Source of the DNA: Clostridia bacterium
GTDB lineage: Bacteria; Bacillota; Clostridia; Acetivibrionales; DSM-2933
Reading direction: 5' to 3'
Assembly: GCA_026418275.1 (NCBI GenBank)
Contig: JAOABQ010000048.1
Span: 98,358 to 162,357 of the forward strand
Length of the DNA: 64,000 bases
Positions 57,601-58,985 of the stretch are shown here, one piece after another; the first letter of the stretch is position 1, and each line of letters opens with the position of its first letter. Position numbers and translations under genes: made by a program. The notes beneath the pieces were generated by a model, which was not told the origin of the DNA, searched no databases, and saw nothing but the letters and a program-made list of their open reading frames with translations.

Positions 57601-57746
57601 CCTTCCGGCACCGATGTCGGCTCGGTATAGTATGTAGTGCCGTTCCCTGCTGCACCTCCTTCCGTCATAAATGCTTGCGAGACCATGCCGAATACTTGCA
57701 CATACACAAGTATTAGCGCTACTAGGATTCTTGTTCCCCTATTCAC
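30678..57746 (-). CDS. Giant 9,022-residue secreted multidomain surface protein
   Basis: A single open frame of 27 kb with a GTG start behind a strong AGGGAGGT. A signal peptide (about residues 1-26) and a Thr/Pro/Ser-rich linker (about 45-140) are followed by: seven RCC1 repeats (142-488), Fn3 domains, four solenoid-like repeats (about 753-1526), further Fn3 with two PPC-like domains, Ig-like/Fn3 domains, two copies of a CARDB-PKD-CARDBx4-Ig superunit (about 3260-6850), a 690-residue helical region (about 6853-7540), Ig/PPC-like domains, seven near-identical Fn3 (about 8200-8828), two CBM5/12 modules and a CBM2. No LPXTG, SLH or dockerin is seen, so attachment is probably through the carbohydrate-binding modules. 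No glycoside hydrolase domain was recognised. A scaffold, adhesin or giant matrix-binding protein is likely; the function is unknown. Confidence 0.92.
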   Translation of the reverse strand: MNRGTRILVALILVYVQVFGMVSQAFMTEGGAAGNGTTYYTEPTSVPEGVYEAAYAPTETPIVMVTPESTPTGTQEQSTQMGSETPGATVMPGDTSMPAATDAAGTATPEATQQPTGIAASTETPIPTPVSTPTPTAALPKMVRADAGNFHALALTENGKVLAWGKNASGELGRGTTGASSEIPTTVKNLDTVQAITAGDAFCGALKTDGTVFMWGQNEQGQLGDGTQTQRSLPVQVQGMSNVTALAAGKDFVLSLKSNGTVWAWGQGNQGQLGTGSNISSLTPVEVVSLDNVTKIAAGDTAAYALRNDGTVWAWGGNTLGQLGNGNQNSSNVPVRVTGLENITDIKAEGAFALALTNTGALWTWGANTSGQLGDGTNDNKNQPVQIMDNVSKIGVGQATAYAVKSDGTFWAWGENTKGQMGNGSTQNSNTPQNVAGMTQVTAIAGGSEYVMAVKDNGSLWTWGSNSEGQLGYTFTGTKLIPEQILDTWAPEKPSGLTAAASETQVVLSWNPAADNTGVMGYEIYRDQVKLQAVTAAEYTHMIATDGNLHTYEVRAYDAWGNTSAFASKVIGDNEAPTAPGNVRSTENRINRVTLAWDASTDNDAVEKYEVYRNGEKIGETTETQYQDTTVSAETEYTYTVNAVDEAGNYSQQSTPLTVNTPSVIQPPVNLAMTSRTTNSISLSWTAGSNTVTITHYNLYRDGQRVAVVSSAQTTYTDTGLIPGRTYAYSVRAQDSLGNESEDSNGTSAATNTMVLTGDYILTQDTVWDGLYLNGGTLNLNGRTLTVNGKLIQSGGTLYVNNGQLLVKGDYRIQTESGTNYSQSYGYLKMINSEDRITVGGSFITQAYYGHDGLLTAGVMEVKGDFIQKYNNYSNNFKATGSHKVLMSGSGNQTVNFQDPNNSGFNTLEIRRTQVQGFAITSSISVNTLVGNGGSLPSVSIITNCVLANDVRVEGNLYYYNGTLNLNGHTLTVDNKFIQPSGTLFVNKGQLLVKGDYRIQTESGTNYSQSYGYLKMNNNEDCVTVLGSFITQAYYSHDGYLTAGALEVKGNFIQAYNNWSNNFKATGSHKVILSGSGAQTVNFQDANNSGFNVLEIKRAQLQGFAMTSSISINTLITNESVLPAASIVSSVTVTDNVRVEGRLTVGNNFNLNGKSLVVNGDLYIGGGTFDLGGGKVTVTGKVIQSNGTLYINKGSISIGGDYRIQTESGTNYSQSYGYLKMINSQERVTVGGSFITQAYYSHDGYLTAGVLEVKGNFIQTYNNWSNNFKATGSHKVILSGSGAQTVNFQDANNSGFNVLEIKREQLQGFAITSGISLNTLITNRSILPSTYIVSSVTVMDYIRVEGTLTLGNNFNLNGKNLTVIGNLYINGGTFDLGGGKVTVTGKVIQSNGTLNINKGSISIGGDYRIQTESGTNYNQSYGYLKMINSEDRLTVGGSFVTQAYYSHDGILTAGVMEVKGNFIQVYNNWSNNFRATGSHKVVLNGNGVQNVSFQAPNSSKFNILQISKTLNSGFYIFNTQPVWNTLIYDTQIPTAPIGLTVSSKTSTGMTLNWTASADDIGLKGYVIYLDGQEFARTTGTSYTCQGLNPGTSYAVYVKALDFGDNYSDASNTLTESIEQDTTAPTVPTELKGYWNGTGVSLSWKASTDNVGVTGYEIYRGGTEIATTTLLSYDDQSAEVGTTYIYTVKALDAAGNHQEAQVAVSVANDDHPDSVVGATYISMDTPIQGAINIIGDEDFFAFRTPKDGHFAVKSLGDTNVYGVLYDEDGILLASNDDGLDGCNFKVEYRFTSNKNYYIRVRASISSGVGPYSVILYELDNIAPSIPENLTVTGKTATSITLQWTPSNDNEGVTGYLIYRNGVLVSDIKGTNTFTDTGLAPLVQYTYTVKAYDAKINISGASQALTDRTEVDAQAPTVPANVRISARTASSVTVAWDAASDNVAVTGYEIFRDGVQIATVNTLTYLDQNLQPGKYVYTVKAYDAAENKSGISNAVTYDNEAPAVPGGLAVTGTTATQVMLSWNAASDNIATTGYKVYRNGSFVSDVTTGTTYTDGGRMPTTTYIYTLAAFDAQGNVSVQSAEVQGTTVIDTTPPSVPTGLGLGSSSGTTVSIGWSASSDDVASVGYDVYRDGVYAASVTTTVYEDRSVEIGKVYIYTIKAFDAAGNRSGFSQGLSVTDDYANVRTQAAIINVNTPYSGVLNYRYDYDYFRFTATTSGDYVMYTTGNFDDYGYLYDENGTQLAANDDSGGNYQFRIQYYLISGKTYYVAVGPYGSHTGSYTVRVVAAPKAPTNLAVLSSSEATVTIGWTAPDDTSVTGYNIYRNGSYLTNTTSTSYTNTGLAANTTYTYMVRAYNSASGLSAETPSVQGTTVVDTQAPAAPTNVRAVLAEKTATTVKLIWNAATDNTGVVSYDIYRDGIKIGSSNTTSYSDTGLTAAVYAYTVIALDFTGNVSEASQVLTYDNVPPSQPQYLRSGTVTRSSIVLTWDPAGDNMTVAGYYIYRNGTKIAAVNSTSYSDIGLVPETNYTYIVKAYDQDSNVSADSNTLTVSTYEAIKAPATLTATPGQLKIDLAWTQVVDSEFSKYKLYRSIDGTNYYLLIATTLRSYSDTGLQSGITYYYKITSSDTSNRESRNAAYSVPTKPVVDTEKPVIGSFSPADKSAVRRTIALSALATDNVRVNTVEFFYGTTIGGTTTWTSIGKSGSGTVSWNTTTIADGTYAIKVVAMDEAGNSAEKTASYTIDNTAPPAPVLKATPAELKVSLSWQPQGVAEDLDHYNLYRSIGQSGTYNVVSTTTAAVYMDTTASVTEDNRYKVTAVDRLGNESAVSNVETVRPGADITPPEIDKALPAGETAVRGSVTLTLHGKDNLKVQYYGMERRRLNQDGTPAESYSVLASVYNPGAADYTAQWNTAALNGDGSPVYVDGTYEVKFVVADSYQNQTAIVNRYTVANNPPAPPETLRVDAGEWKLMVSWSPVVRADFKNYVLYRKAGKDGPWEKIVANTTSNLYVDTMKDPAQDYYYAVSVMNDVRRESAKTRDYANDIPISETLKTHALHQTTIPVIATVLPNEYKRTKALLPLEIVVEDEVGTSIAYVYAYLGETPESPVTGNEIWQFGGQDLNPARNGNSFTTTLNWDTNSLIAGTYAIRVTATNKGNVSASKIKKYIVDREAPLAPSLVTISDAKTGGELTLSWARSLSNDVETYALFRATENGGPFEKILETKSLIYRDQGLVNGQTYYYVVQAMDGAGNISSFTAQAGETPSALSDLKAVSIAANPLNPVIGRSNTVTAVVGNVGYAKAKARVTFYMEEGSQWMVLGTKEAEVPSSAQREVSIAWTPAQGSSKTIKAEVQTIDSTTDMDLDNNSIQEVFNLNLPPVVSILAPVSTNSGDSITFSAGSSKDTDGSIAAYQWNMGDGNTRTGSQVVYIYQNPGTYTVDLTVTDNRGASTSTSVTLSVYDTRPDLVVSHIRWTPENTQENDVVQITATIGNTGKGPSSLGFLVGFYIDNNYVGYTRVDQNIPVGQTVDVNYTWVASAGVHIVKAVANDILDSLKEINKNNNSLTQAMTTEQVNFPDVKVENLVWAPESTDIDSESPFMYRATVRNAGTAKAEKFYASLYIDGKWQAKQLINQLEVGNTQDITFAVKPQSGSHDVKVVLDDPAPSLIEMVRENNTVSIKTPSFKVTYPALELAPVTWLPQETVLTDGTSLTFTTKVKNSGQTAINHSFNVAFNVDGKLLKNVAVDKLNIGEEKEVWVRWPAAEGTHNVAIIADPEKSVLDSVYESPVIHAQVPELTIVYPDLSITDIVWSPLTMRYGKDIVFVARVSNQSVTSIFNNFNIGLYVDGKQVSGQTVQGLRGHSTAIVGLTWKPGSIGSHTVKVVVDNFNQVKQEPIKEGVIRTWERTFEIGDSLVIEAEPNSEMEDDALGGCPVSIASMYLPIWAKVHISSTPNNLMGPESGITASYSFVGGGQTYQGAIGFNPATRKFEGQIPLNGLTPGGYILTIEAGDGVDKETVTTNVVLYPEILASLDIEKESYRAGEPVRITGEYRYSDGSPVVNKEVIIDLKLEPIVDETGDEPVWHARKLKFATTDETGRFQYNFTPQTRDAGLWHADTYFLSKDIAGSSSKDFMVYGMASQDYIIAAPKNYQFSKVIEVRNTAATDVELSGLNAVLHDLTANSKVRATMDTSTLVGKLSPGQVGSVVINFNVPLDCADTAKFKVDFASTEGVKATSYISLNLRPAIPLPVTDPKGFQLGLNPGDSLLRTVKLTNKGMGRMENIRYISSEKLPWITIAGAGKTSLNPGEATEFEIMVNPPSGTPLGRYQDHVTVTDGKYSAVVTVAVEVSNADKGSVTFVVVDDTGEKVNGAEVTLVGKDPYVQVENGQSVTYYQNFYGRTDMNGVVTFQDKPLGEYTYTVQARARKTVHGETRIMPVSEASTQAVHMETEPVNIQWTVVPTTIEDKYDIKMELTFGANIPEPRFGAVPLYATVPKQVTDPMVVEATVVNMGLVAVTDVMAVIDRENAANTGISIIGGGYIGEIPAHGSAKIKLLVQPGTYNLKPGINPITNDFYNKIRITGNYVSFDPDTGLPSYPPKELSTKFALWNPSEQKITIDVTLPDGQKISKEEALPEGGEEQLKELDYFTDIPKKGDQTGSSSNANQVIVLKLDQTATLERQAFNATLKVTNGYPVDSLQNLTVRVMISDSEGKDVSSKNFIIPTSLSGIASLDGSNALPAGAAMTAGWQLIPGDGLGGTNPNGTVYYAKAVVSYYVNGKYIETQTQSEAITIKPQPKVKLHYYVPHKIKSGEPFRLGVIAENAGEGKATNLTIESGQLDIKTNQSGLLTKFDIVETSFGSKPGNTFKLTLGDIAPHSQVSGYWLVKWSMYEGSGSDNAFEGEFKEFKAALTHQDYKGVQLNPLITEVTTEIIGMDNLYAKEGVKDSGLSLVDEGMTGIPNYLINLKTGLRIPIHVPQTLHVVKQPTPQDQTLKVSVPQPGYDKTAPDAPRYMAILLKDPLPASGIRSVFRDVYGDGKTLVALSRGNSWKDYGNIYIIDEVPAPDLSWSYIVDFNSGAVVEAVEYAQEAYVWDPENPGKTLANPVYYDIGHYPDEGNTTSVRAKVTNVGNVDEEGTVEFYIVKVGSTEETKIGEASFSTLAPLRSKYVYSTWKTVKGGEYRLLARIKGKANQDAQGETKARVNYRPLPDAGADFFADVLKPARFDGTRSYDKDGYIQNFVWDFGDGESGNGVTPTHKYLHSGTYKVKLTVTDNNSTEAVSEMQITVRETRADLRVPSVELSDENPVEGQQLTVTGNVFNGGYKATDKTFLVTFYVDYKYVGFVKVTQSIAPGQTLPVSFPWKNLAGSHILTVIANDMGHPVDEADFDNNQKSRPVDTGVSFFPNVKVAAVETGLTDGQSASWNQKVPLSISLVNLGEAATGTFAVSIYANAELIGTTTVNNLGTGAEDSAISLTEEFIVKKDGNQVIRVVADGPIPHTLDSDRSDNEKEITIKNIQVNYPDLQVEKVEISASDLSVGQPLVITAKVANRGTGSTAKPYKVMFYADNTYIGSKMMDGILNAGNASFASLVWDKPVVGTASIRAVVDEGNDIPEKALWEYRDQSLQFVQQVAAEPKGDDNNSLNYDILGGLKMELPVLQVVSMETTPGDGTASYGDTVKTHIVLKNTGNGAVNREFTTALYVNEKVAGTFETTSVIQPGTSVEGIVTWKADYLPTSGYTLKAYADMYQQIPMADRTMTTYEAEYHVQGKLITAIDSVKTVMTVLEQAPMAVKVVSSDAQWKPLGPMESVAASVYYLSGTMVDGVVSGEALFEAPMTYDSEKGVFKLTLDPHAAGTGLVGGDYTLRILATDGTKTTVIYQGLKLVEDYIVTAASRKQTFAAGESVGITGRVTQADGTAPIAGAKVVVTVIGEEEWKLLTETDSNGNYETSLKLKPGYGGSYTLKATANVNGATKPSQSQVFYIEGVHIGLSQQVSVTSGYSKEVSMTLTNVGTLPVTGLTLSKTRAEGITLNLGKNVPSTLKAGETVSFKMMVNIGEDVAAGDYTLSFTSSTQEGYVQTASLKVTVVEPVAKYDVWVNKKLIKNFSEFDGMKAAVRAGSTVTQVIEIYNLGTGPMKDITVTGPLNLPWISLTTSGTGKVEPLIKGLSVRDEKARAMIQVNFCPDEFVREGEYEGEICINSNAGELVIPVKVNVGSFTVGTKVLQVVDQDAAPVKDATLELIGPMINNGKAPEKAKVYKGQAGSDAIFTFENIPAGIYTMRVKGKAISTVEEGIEIPALVDLEPQKVYTEAKSVLYTLNMKDSWDTKQSSFQTADYGNAYMQGMLTDEAIPKLTLMYPGGERDGGFSLDTLTDMISLKNLSVNGSVYDVTARVIESELPQGAISLGKGSVWTPDVLTLGEFVPQQDDFIKMKVDCNGLYDTAIIKETDVPGVITVQVPENVTEAQMNAWIYGLNLYDYDSTRGESITKSVYDPVTRIYTMIIAKQYNEKGEVYYQIPEPKIQKYFGKVHQFDAKIQFTGYRLNEFGLMEEVTALYPWRLNYLPKDASGTEDTPEKRITMKPLYESSKGYKISSYSNEFVKEMQVDTKSAPEPTGDAAAAFNFEQNMGVADQVFNAGFTMYNPSKHAKMEDIFVEVVITDSPMDENGNLQAGTKILNDRFNLWVMSNEDNMSYAGDLAPEDQKEVPIRMQAKSKTELSEGNVFEGTAYVYIKSSYEKEGKLYEQVSDVQEIVIEPQPKVFVNYTLEKLNEGCYEISAKVSNVGAGIARNFTVDVPRIGGHNVFVDYSYWIYRGQKSDYGWNTVYLPDILPGETAIVKFVVRGSGFDQYTKLPGLGIKAEMNGKIATVPLNIQTQIDRNDFNQILTELDRLEANLLGLVEKTTDNITDVTMDVNNTLKRIALARGYGYVMEGWDNAMGAVNIAAFIKDLWKPGSKLITSLAKSPTLKKMLPTLLPAVQGIVKEIKNLEGLAEEVQKLNLRLAKLRKSQWLTNKFPDVSEHWKYLRALREELLAKYDYAIAVMKEYKSQTAVNDLVDVIKRTQVYMQKIENDGNFFFGREAAAWNGFKKAVAEVKKKMDIATAVKKEQEEIDKLIKLAGKKVSEVRKILDAQAFKEFSDAINEFALTFFNKRIFDLENLKDAPVYWGYFMNDILADAVQGQEADAEDVKKFFTDYFKKKFSNELKVKAAMDRILGNLKSAEDAKGFLKDIWTATSINDHELVSDPERIRTVLNNIISKHNNQEGFDVTAYVDQIVLGIQSMDTVFEKRRYIVNELVKMASYTWLDEEAVKRIMEKSFPKDANGEYTEGATDEEMAEIFEGYDKNGIYFMSQQEIRKWIQKVRELIKSYQTEDNTNVPAYYPLEELTKYLNTLNNQINRMWSDSQGNMQNGIGHLGKVWTYEARDGALIPEETKLYEMYKKMAALYGNMVEGSHLAVDRWSYNNMMSLKTTVSGLSILAKGVVALPVSVMDMIITIKMAKWKEALKEQEEQVRDNIQNAYSDMVMVAGYTFKLEAGISESVYKTFQAVDEWKKIDPPLPLEVLSYSIQDVQVEDRAETASGEAVLVVKNNHTGTVSLAPVLSLFTREGLFDVPNSDAVMIEPGQTMTIKIPFEVPRTTLLDAAGFDAVIKLDAAEPDTMSVGTVIGPFVTHFYAGFEEQLDAYRSRYDVEQPLGGELAAGEQVEKEIVLKEGTKEIRVFLVSNANAGLELYVYDAQGNEVTGSSVSQMINAGDYIRILNPQGSYKVVVKSTAKEGDHQSYTVQVMQLPSLGAIPDISITGLVTATTKKSVFDLSIYENGGQKAIEYANVTVSDLVDQVGNRIPASRITIEGTDGETLPKAIPAGGGVKLYATVDMHESLPDGLYTGSILYTVKGTDLSPDACKLTGMTSVTQSVYGWKFRSLEGTAEGQEDWNEYTLEVPVVYWVSTQLPEAPQIQSAAVLEDEPHTVKITGQTLANTRVKLYVDEKPYTMLDASEDGIFEFYLILEGGTHTIYARSINEMGAESLNSEAKVVDIRRDDEIAPVITPLNPVQGQKVIEDIKEISFKVNDNSGIINAGSLQVAVDAAVVQPSMIIQEEDGLWKIVFAQPIEDGIHSVWASVYDDAGNNGSVVWSFEVDRISMKDTTLQSGEYTVDVATGLIQGILYGTDVQSFKSKLTAAVGATIKVMTGGAEVIEGGLTRKMYVVVTAADRKTQKAYTLVLLDIEAPSTPEGLMVDVKTDTTIEISWTASTDNVGVTGYDVYRNGEKVVTVAATSYTDAGLTQGTTYSFTVKAVDADGNVSEASTAVSVRTVDTESPGIPTGLKVDNKTDTTVTISWTASTDNVGVTAYEVYRDGAKVATAASTDYTDIGLTQGTLYTYSVKAVDADGNTSAESASITERTVDTQAPSNALTPWIGLKTATSIKLLWRTAGDNVGVVGYEIYRDGVQVGIGYIETGYTDSGLTQGTKYVYTIKAFDAAGNKATGSTITVRTVDTEAPSIPTGLMVDSKTDTTVAISWTATTDNVGVTAYEVYRDGTKVATVATTNYIDEGLTQGTTYSYTVKAVDADENTSEACTAVTVRTVDTEAPSVPTGLKADSKTDTTVAISWTASTDNVGVVAYEVYRDGTKVATVAINSYSDAGLTQGTTYSYTVKAVDADGNVSAASAAAAVRTVDKEAPTEPTGLKVDSKTDTTVAISWTASTDNVGVTGYEVYRGGVKVATVATTNYTDIGLVQGTTYSYTVKAIDADGNASAESSAVTVSTIDTQAPTAPDNVVYTARTATSVSLTWTASTDNVGVVKYEIYRNGVKVGESTTNSYLNTGLVKATGYTYTIYALDQAGNKSLGSHSMTTRTLYALWKTGIAYAVGAKVSYQGREYNCILAHTSNSGWNPLIGDGIWERIIDPVSNWATGNVYSVNSYTKYNGKLYRCIQLHYSKIGMEPTNTAYWVPEVIAMEVLNDYGNEFKGSIDVYNNGATTINSWTLEFDYAYDIYEVWDAEIVSHEGNHYVIGNSSWNGEITAGGKVTFGFSATPGNVGARPSNITIVYQ
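30681..31259 (-). other. C-terminal carbohydrate-binding block: CBM5/12 x2 and CBM2
   Basis: Encodes the last 193 residues of the giant protein. Two copies of the chitin-binding ChtBD3/CBM5/12 pattern (W..G..Y..G..V.Y.G..Y.C...H) lie at about 31259-31120 and 31117-30973; the second lacks the terminal GW (SKIGMEP). The final 97 residues fit CBM2: conserved Trp in INSWTLEF, WDAEIVSHEG, NSSWNGEITAGG and FGFSATPG. CBM2 binds cellulose or chitin. This implies targeting to insoluble polysaccharide. Confidence 0.8.
31263..33149 (-). repeat. Seven tandem fibronectin III domains with 270-bp period
   Basis: Seven consecutive 90-residue Fn3 repeats (each with WTASTDNVGV, YEVYRDG.KVAT, YTVKAVDADGN). Several are nearly identical at DNA level, so this is a true tandem array prone to recombination. 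The third and seventh copies are the most diverged. Fn3 acts as a spacer in secreted carbohydrate-active proteins. Confidence 0.85.
35120..37190 (-). other. Alpha-helical 690-residue region of the giant protein
   Basis: Residues about 6853-7540 are unlike the rest: rich in Lys/Glu/Leu/Ala, few Gly/Pro, with heptad-like patterns (QILTELDRLEANLLGLVEK; VQKLNLRLAKLRK). It contains a hydrophobic segment at about 7450-7474 (GLSILAKGVVALPVSVMDMI). Beta-sandwich modules flank it on both sides. I do not recognise the family; it could be a coiled-coil stalk or an effector with a membrane-active helix. Confidence 0.7.
37190..47965 (-). repeat. Two diverged tandem copies of a superunit of about 1,800 residues
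   Basis: Copy 1 (about 47965-42480) and copy 2 (about 42480-37190) carry the same module order: a CARDB-like domain, one PKD domain (YQWNMGDGN near 47530; FVWDFGDGE near 42090), four CARDB domains, an Ig/MG2-like domain, a NEW3-like domain with LPWI, a carboxypeptidase-regulatory-like domain, and a block centred on KPQPKVKL or EPQPKVFV (about 43400 and 37540). The PKD domains are about 5.48 kb apart. The copies are clearly homologous but highly diverged. Confidence 0.75.
53170..55490 (-). repeat. Four solenoid-like repeats, period about 615 bp
   Basis: Four units of about 190-205 residues in the giant protein (about 753-1526). Each has LNLNG.TLTVNG.-type strands, then GDYRIQTESGTNY, SYGYLKM, SHDG.LTAGV, NWSNNF.ATGSHKV and QTVNFQ. 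Matching bases are 615, 615 and about 558 bp apart, and long stretches are nearly identical in DNA. The regular short strands suggest a beta-solenoid; I do not recognise a named family. Confidence 0.75.
56283..57323 (-). repeat. Seven RCC1 repeats (complete beta-propeller)
   Basis: Residues 142-488 of the giant protein hold seven copies of the RCC1 blade motif W.WG.N..GQLG (for example LAWGKNASGELG, FMWGQNEQGQLG, WTWGSNSEGQLG). Seven copies make a complete propeller. In bacteria such propellers occur at the N-terminus of large secreted proteins, probably for protein or ligand binding. Confidence 0.9.
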
Positions 57747-57891
57747 TTTTCAGACCTCCCTTTTACAATGAAATATATTTTTTATCTATATAAATTTTGT
57801 TGCTCTATCTCTCTAGATATTATGAACAGTAGTTTTTGTAAGTTTTTTCAAAAGCAATCAGAGTTGCAGCATTTTCAGTGAAAAATTATTA

Positions 57892-57925
57892 AATGTGCAA
57901 ATGCTTTTTAAATTATTTGCACATT
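57892..57925. promoter_or_regulatory. Palindrome at the giant gene's predicted transcription start
   Basis: AATGTGCAAAT (57892-57902) and its exact complement ATTTGCACATT (57915-57925) around a 12-nt centre. It begins only a few bases downstream of the predicted start of transcription. This suits either a repressor operator or a 5' leader hairpin. Confidence 0.5.
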
Positions 57926-57934
57926 ATTGAAGCG

Positions 57935-57962
57935 TTTATATTTGATCAAAATCATTTGTCAG
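57935..57962 (-). promoter_or_regulatory. Candidate promoter of the giant gene
   Basis: On the minus strand: CTGACA (57962-57957), a 16-bp spacer, TATAAA (57940-57935). Both boxes match the sigma-A consensus at 5 of 6 positions. The leader to the GTG would be about 180 nt. Confidence 0.5.
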
Positions 57963-58113
57963 TATACAATGATCATTCACTTTTGTCTAGGGTGATCTTT
58001 TTAACCCTTGGGGGGTATCAGAAAAACTTTTTCCCTTTGTTTCTGCATTTTAGTAACATTTTTACGTGAGTTTTGGATTAATATTATGATTTTTATGTGA
58101 ATTTATTATTTCA

Positions 58114-58179
58114 TAAAGTAAGAAGGGGACTAATTTTTGTCATTTAAGAATGACAAAAATTAGTCCCCTTCTTACTTTA
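58114..58179. repeat. Perfect 31-bp inverted repeat with 4-nt loop
   Basis: Arms 58114-58144 and 58149-58179 are exact complements (core GTAAGAAGGGGACTAA on the left). It lies between the GNAT gene (ends 58409) and the giant gene's promoter. It is far longer than needed for a terminator; it may stop transcription from either side or be a miniature mobile element. Confidence 0.75.
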
Positions 58180-58276
58180 TTAGAATTTTTGATTTTTCAT
58201 TAGAGTTTCTTAATAGTCTTGATTTATATGAGTTTAAACATTTATGAAATTATTTTATATAGAAGATAACATTTCA

Positions 58277-58354
58277 TTATTTTATCCACCTCAAAAACTT
58301 CCTTGGCAATTTTACATGTTCTTTTAGATAGATCATGACTTCCTCTTTGGTCAT
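58277..58354 (-). CDS. Possible small protein downstream of the GNAT gene
   Basis: A 25-codon frame (start MTKEEVMIYLKEH, end RWIK) with a weak AGGT upstream. An ATG at 58372 would give 31 residues. Notably it is in the same frame as the upstream acetyltransferase, separated by one TAA and about 18 sense codons, with no other stop. It could be a real small basic helical peptide or a C-terminal extension lost by a stop mutation. Weak support. Confidence 0.25.
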   Translation of the reverse strand: MTKEEVMIYLKEHVKLPRKFLRWIK

Positions 58355-58408
58355 TTCTATACTACCTGTCATTTCTAAGTGTTTTTGTATTAAATTATCA
58401 CCATTTTC

Positions 58409-58882
58409 TTACTTTTTATTTAAATTCAATTCCATATAAATTACATCCTCAGACGGATTAAATGTATACGCCTGTGTTTCCTTAAAACCCAATAATTTAT
58501 ATAGGGCAACTGCCTCCTTCATCGTGAATAAGGTATCCAGTTTCATAAGGTCATATCCAAGCTCCCTTGCCTTTTCAATAATTTCCTCCGCAAGACGTTT
58601 ACCTATCTTCATTCCCCTATACTGGGACTTTACATATAACCTTTTCATTTCACATACACCATCATCAATTTTCCTGACTGCTACGCATCCAATACTTTTA
58701 TCCTGATCCTTTGCAAGCAAAAGATATCCCGTAGGCAAAGCATATTTACCCGGCAAGGCAGCCAATTCCTCTTCAAAATTTTGAAAACACAGATCAAGTT
58801 CCATTGTCAAAGCATAGTCCTTAAAAAGTACTCTTACGTCCTCTATATCTTGAGCTCCTTCTGCTTCACAAATCCTAATCAT
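58409..58882 (-). CDS. GNAT-family N-acetyltransferase
   Basis: A 157-residue acetyl-CoA-dependent N-acetyltransferase. The acetyl-CoA pyrophosphate loop is RGMKIGKRL (R/Q-x-x-G-x-G/A type), preceded by the strand CEMKRLYVKSQY and followed by AVALYKLLGFKE, the usual C-terminal GNAT signature. Start chosen at ATG 58882, directly behind GGAGGG; an in-frame TTG at 58894 overlaps that site and is unlikely. The substrate is unknown. Upstream lies an AraC-type regulator on the same strand, about 100 bp away, so they may be co-expressed. Confidence 0.88.
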   Translation of the reverse strand: MIRICEAEGAQDIEDVRVLFKDYALTMELDLCFQNFEEELAALPGKYALPTGYLLLAKDQDKSIGCVAVRKIDDGVCEMKRLYVKSQYRGMKIGKRLAEEIIEKARELGYDLMKLDTLFTMKEAVALYKLLGFKETQAYTFNPSEDVIYMELNLNKK

Positions 58883-58985
58883 AGCACCCTCCAATACAAA
58901 ATGATGTCCATTCCAAATACAAATGATTACTCTTTAAAATTAAACTATATTACAATTTATATTTATTTTTATCCTTGTTAAAGAT

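Larger units (their letters stand above)
57747..58276. other. Upstream region of the giant gene
   Basis: About 530 bp of very AT-rich DNA. It holds a candidate promoter (57935-57962), an 11-bp palindrome at its transcription start (57892-57925), and a perfect 31-bp inverted repeat (58114-58179). No reading frame with a ribosome binding site is seen here. Confidence 0.6.

Noticed and set aside
57840..58110. Possible c-di-GMP or other riboswitch upstream of the giant gene
   Set aside because: The leader shows one palindrome but no conserved GEMM or other aptamer core that I can recognise.
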